This document shows positions 59,601-64,000 of a stretch of DNA of 64,000 nt, piece after piece. Under the pieces are notes generated by a model that saw only the letters and a program-made list of their open reading frames with translations, was not told the DNA's origin and ran no database searches. Where the stretch lies: NCBI RefSeq assembly GCF_020382885.2, contig NC_058496.1:284501-348500 (forward strand). The letters are read 5' to 3'. The translations under genes were made by a program, and so were the position numbers. Source of the stretch: Scatophagus argus. Taxonomy: Eukaryota > Chordata > Actinopteri > Scatophagidae. Numbering within the stretch: position 1 is the stretch's first letter; each line of letters begins with the position of its first letter.

Positions 59601-61237
59601 CTGCTGCCCTGTTCAGACGTTCAGGGCAGATTTATTCATCTTTGACCAGCAGCATGCGAGCCACAAAGAGCTGCAACATCAGGACTTATTCACATGGTTT
59701 ATTTACATCTCATTAAAAGAAATTATCAGAAAAACACTAAAGGCAGCAGTTAACAGAAGCAGCAGTTTTCCATCACTCTGCTCTTACAGTGGAGGTGAGG
59801 CTGTGAGATGGAGGGACGGTGTGTTCAGGCGCCAGCAGACAAAACAAACATCAGGCTTCAGGAGGTTTTCATCCACCAGATACTGAACTGTTGTGAGATG
59901 TGTGATGTGAAACCTGAATCACAAACGTTCTCAAACGTTTCTTCCACAGAGTTCGAATCGCTAAGAAATGCGAGAGTGAGAGTCAACCAAAGACGGCTGA
60001 TGTGAGCTGTACGGAGGGTCAGAGCAGCCACAAACAAGATCAAAAGGACGGAAAACTCACGAATATGAGAAAATGTAGAAAATCAACAGATAATTTCAAA
60101 ACTAAACAGAAAATGGCAAAAATTGCACAAACCAATGAGTACTTCTTCCATTTTAACTTTCAGAACAATTTGCTTTTTTTCCAGTGGGAACATTTCACAT
60201 TTTTGGCTCATTTACGTTTGTATTCCTTTGAGTATTTTAACACCAAACCAGACAGAACTGCAATGCTTTAGGGCATCAATAAATGTATTATTGTATTATT
60301 ATTATAAAATGTAGGAAAATAATTCACTTTGTTTTTCACAAATTTAACTGAAGTCTGATTAAAATGAGCAAGTTATTTTTAATTCCTTTTTAGTTTTAAA
60401 TTCTTTATTATTTCATTTCTGGTTAAAACTGTCTTACAAAGAGAAAACGGATCAGTGCGAACACAAGTTTGATTTTTAATTGAAAAGGCGAGATATATTT
60501 TGATGACGTCACCACCTTCATCACATTCAGCTGTGTGATAAGTTTAATAAAAAGAGAATCACAGCATCAGCTGATGTGTGACAGCATTTCACCTCTCAGT
60601 GTTGGTTCTTCTGTACAAACTTCTCAAAGTCTGAAAGTCCATGAAAACCCCTGAAAGGTTTGACATAATAAAAAACCAAACCGTTTCAAATCAGTTTAAA
60701 TTTAGAGATTTAAGAACAGAATGTTTTCAACACTGACTCACACACTCATTGCACTTCAGATTTTTACATGCGATCAGCCTTGGAAACATTTAGCTTAAAA
60801 CTGTTTAAAACCTGTTTAAAGTAAAGTTTTATCCGCTGTTAGCAGTTTGAAGTGCAAAATGTTCCACTCTGTACATATGTGTTCAATGACCACGTGACAT
60901 AAGCTGATGTTTCATTATCAGGTTCTGATTTAGGACCCAGACCTGGATTTCAGTTCTGTCCTGGTTCCCCTTTTAGAAGAACACAGCTGGAATTCATTCA
61001 GTCTTCCGTTCAGTCAAATCATTCTCATATTTTACAAAATAAACTTCTACATATTTGAACATCTTGTAACACTCAGTCACAGTTTGTATCTGCAGTCACC
61101 ACAGGGGGGCACCAAAGACACAAATCTGCAGGATCAATACTTTAATACAGAATGGACTGATCAACAATAATACCTTGAATCAATCGGTAAGAGACCCTCA
61201 TCAGGACGGGTTCATGTTCACAGTTAAGAGAGTAATA

Positions 61238-61273
<36 letters not shown>

Positions 61274-61933
61274 TAACGTTCATTTCCTGGAGACTTGACG
61301 TTAACCCTGATCTCGAAGGAATCAGGGTTAGCGTCCCCTCACTTACATTACAGGGACGTGTTTGGTCCCCATGGGGAAGGCGGGGGATGGGGGCCTGAGA
61401 GAACAGGTGTGTCACCTGTCAGCAACATTTGGCACAAAGTGAACACAGCAGAACCGCTCTGGTCTCCAGTCTCACTGTGCTGCTGGTCTGTCTTCATGTC
61501 CACGTCCCTCCTGTGGAGCTCTGGGAGGTTAGAAACTCACCTGGTCCAGACCAGCAGACTGAACACACACCTGCTGACAGGATCCAGTGTGAGCATTAAA
61601 AAAATAAATAGTTTACATAAAACAAATCCAGATCAGGTTCTACATGTGACATCTGAAATCCAAACTGCGGCACATCAGACGTGGTGGGCAAAACCACTTT
61701 GTTGCTTTTACCTCGTGGCTGTGACGACACGGGACGGGACACAGTCAGGTGAGGTCCCGGTCCTCATACACCTGGGAACAATATTCTCTAAGTTTGGTGG
61801 ACTGACACCAGGATAACAGACTAACTTCTGTTTGCATCTTTTGACCTCCATACAAGCCCTGAACCACAGTTGGGTCAAACTGGTCTGGTCTGGGTTAAAC
61901 TGGTCTAGGCTGTGTTAGATTGGTCAGGTCTGA
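59601..61933 (-). other. qsox2: Probable qsox2 3' UTR and flank
   Basis: Lies downstream of the qsox2 stop codon. Minus-strand AATAAA signals occur at 59631-59636 and 59698-59703, and others nearer 60400, so the end of the transcript is open. A (CA)n run is at 61241-61271. No other gene signature is visible. Confidence 0.35.
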
Positions 61934-63242
61934 TCAGACGTGGAGGCGGGAGTATCGGAGCTTCCACCTCCTGGATCGGACTTTGAAGAAGAAAAAGAGG
62001 AGCATGAGGAAGAGGCAGGAGCAGACGTACAGGACCACACACAGACTCATGTCCACACTGTTAAAACCCAGACCCAGAATCCAAACACCTCCTCCTGCTG
62101 CCACACCGCCTCCTAGGCCCACAACCTGCCCCCTCTCCTCCTCTCTTGGAGCGTGGTGTCCCGGTCGAGGCTGCGGCTCAACAGCTTTCCTCTCCGGCTC
62201 CTTCCTCTCTCCTCCTCGTCCCCGGTGCTCCTCCTGAGGCCAGCTGGTCGGTACATGATCAGGATCAGGATTAGGAGGAGGTGCGGGGAGTCGTGGGGGA
62301 GTCAGCGAGTATCTGGGGGACAGGTTGGCAGCTCCGTAGTGCTGTCTCAGGAAGAGGAGGACGTTGTCGTGATTCCAGACGTGGACGCCATTTTTCTCCT
62401 CGTGGCAGGAGGGGCAGAGGGCGGGGCTCGGCCAGGGGGCTTTCGGGAAGAGGGGGTCGTCACTCAGAGAGCCTGGAGGAGGAGGGGGGAGGAACAGAAG
62501 AACCACGTTGATGACATCTCACTGATGTCAAAAATATACTCACGCAATTTTTGTCAGTTAATTGTCTATCTTCTGTTTGGAGGTTAAGTACGCTCTGTTC
62601 CCATGATGCACTGAGGAATGTAGACAGGAAGTGAAGTGTGTGTCTGTGTGTATACCAGCCAGTCTGTAGTTGACCCGATTGTGCTGGTTCCACAGCCACA
62701 GGATCTGCTCCTCTCTGTTCTGGACTCGGTCCATACTGTCCGCGGCTGCCTGTTCAAAGTGTCGACCGCACTGCTCGCAGCCGAAGAACGTCCTGATGTA
62801 CCGCCGCATCACCTGCAGCACCGGCGCCGCCTCGCCCTCCAGACCTGCACGAGACAAACATACAGTCACAGGAATGTAGAAACCCGATCAGGTTCAAGGT
62901 GAGCCCACATTACTGTCATGTCATGCATGGTGCTGTGCCGTCGCCGGACGTCTCTGTGCAGCCGTGTTGGCCTCAGTTAAAGGACTGAGAGCTGAAGTTG
63001 ATCTGAACGGACGGACAGACGGACCTTCACACATCTGTCAGACAGGTAAGTGTGCGTACCTGTGTTGTCCAGTGTGGTGGGTGTGGCATCGTGCTGGACA
63101 GTCAGGACATGAAACAGAGTCCACAGTGAACATGGGTAACCTCGAAGCCCTGCCCTGCTTCCCTGGCAACCAACCCAGCGAAGCTCCGCCCCCAGGAACA
63201 CACCTGAGATCTGGACAGGAAGCAGGAAGTCAGCTGCTGCTG

Positions 63243-63279
<37 letters not shown>

Positions 63280-64000
63280 ACCTGCATCTTGTTGTCCACC
63301 AGGTCCAGGATGGCCTGGTAGGGGATTCGCTGCAGGGGCAGACTAAGCAGCCAATCAGAGAGAGTCTCCATCAGCTTCACCACAGAACCCCCGACTGGAT
63401 ACAGCTGCACAGGTAGAGGCAGACAGACAGATGACAGGTGAGCTGTTCAGTCCTGATGCTCAGAGAGAGCTGCTATCAGTGGGGGTCTGCGGGGTGAGGT
63501 GAGGTGAGGTGAGGTGAGGTGAGGATGTGCAGGACGGGACCGGCAGAGACGCGTCTGTGGTGCTCAGTCTGTAGCTCGACCACACCAACATGCGCGCTCG
63601 GCTGCCTGCTGAGGACGGATTCCTGCTCGCCGCTGCCGTCCTGCACGGCTGTACGGGAACTCGTTGGTCGCGACAGGTGTGACTCACACCTTGAGCCGAC
63701 ACAAAAATGACTTGTTAAACGAGCACAGGGACGAAGCGAGAGTCCCACAGAAACGTTCAGTGTGTGTGTGACGGGAGGAGTGGCTGTCTTCAGTGAACAC
63801 GCAATACATAGGTCACATGACCTCACCTTCTGAGGTCCTCTGGACCAAACTGGTCTGGAGTGACTATGAATGTTGACTGTGTTGTTCTTTACAGGACTAA
63901 GTTGTTACCTTGGCAACCAAAGTGACAAAGTCCTTAAAGATCTTCAGCTCCTCCCCCTCCAGACTGTTGTGGGTAGCCAGCTCAACTCTCAGCAGGTAGT
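61934..64000 (-). CDS. qsox2: Quiescin sulfhydryl oxidase 2, C-terminal part
   Basis: Only the 3' half lies in the window; the gene runs off the right edge. Exons: 64000-63909 (partial), 63404-63282, 63210-63060, 62844-62656 and 62472-61934, all in phase. Legible blocks are [68 protein letters not shown], then the Erv/ALR core with [11 protein letters not shown] (redox CxxC), [12 protein letters not shown] and [10 protein letters not shown] (third CxxC). A hydrophobic anchor, [20 protein letters not shown], and a basic [16 protein letters not shown] tail end the protein, which marks QSOX2 rather than QSOX1. The enzyme family oxidises thiols to disulfides with FAD, in Golgi or at the cell surface. 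The middle of the last exon is Pro/Glu/Arg-rich and poorly conserved. The acceptor giving ATCTCAGG (exon 63210) was preferred because it restores KMQISG. Confidence 0.95.
63495..63524. repeat. (GGTGA)n pentamer repeat
   Basis: Six consecutive GGTGA units inside a qsox2 intron. Confidence 0.9.

Overview
The window reads as ordinary nuclear DNA of a ray-finned fish, most likely a percomorph-type teleost. The genes are split by short GT-AG introns, their proteins are closest to vertebrate families I know, (GT)n microsatellites are dense, and the repeats (L2-like and L1 LINEs, tRNA-derived SINEs, a hAT-type MITE, GC-poor teleost terminal-repeat elements) are those typical of teleosts. All gene identities come from recognising translated exons by eye; no search was run. 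I rebuilt exon structures by joining exons whose GT/AG sites and codon phases agree.

Layout, left to right. A purine-rich satellite (about 100-960) precedes entr1 (minus, 10 coding exons, 305 aa). Entr1 is head-to-head with chek2 (plus, 14 coding exons, 533 aa). Chek2 is tail-to-tail with a theta glutathione S-transferase (minus, 5 exons, 228 aa). Two divergent tRNA genes follow (Arg-ACG minus, Glu-CTC plus), then a small Ly6/uPAR-type GPI-anchored protein gene (plus, 137 aa). wdr5 (plus, 13 exons, 332 aa) has a 3.6 kb second intron swollen by an L2-like LINE and a 5'-truncated L1 with a perfect 16 bp target duplication. Next come plpp7 (minus, 4 exons, 297 aa, with a 1.1 kb minisatellite of about 31 bp units in intron 2), brd3os (plus, 97 aa microprotein), brd3 (minus, 11 coding exons, 672 aa) and nacc2 (minus, 7 coding exons, 642 aa). 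The window ends inside qsox2 (minus, only its 3' half present).

The genes are not an operon. Several belong to nuclear regulation: Wdr5 (H3K4 methyltransferase scaffold), Brd3 (acetyl-lysine reader), Nacc2 (BTB-BEN repressor), Plpp7 (nuclear envelope) and Chek2 (DNA damage kinase). From memory, human entr1, wdr5, brd3, brd3os, plpp7, nacc2 and qsox2 are all on 9q34, while CHEK2 and GSTT1 are on 22q, so the window joins two human synteny groups.

The points most worth a second look are: a DFN in place of DFG in the Chek2 kinase; the Brd3os microprotein with a CaaX-like end; splice acceptors made of (TG)n instead of a pyrimidine tract; a young 204 bp hAT MITE; a dense ZNF143/NRF1/CCAAT promoter at brd3; and GTTAGC-type words clustered at promoters. 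I see no clearly new multi-gene system.
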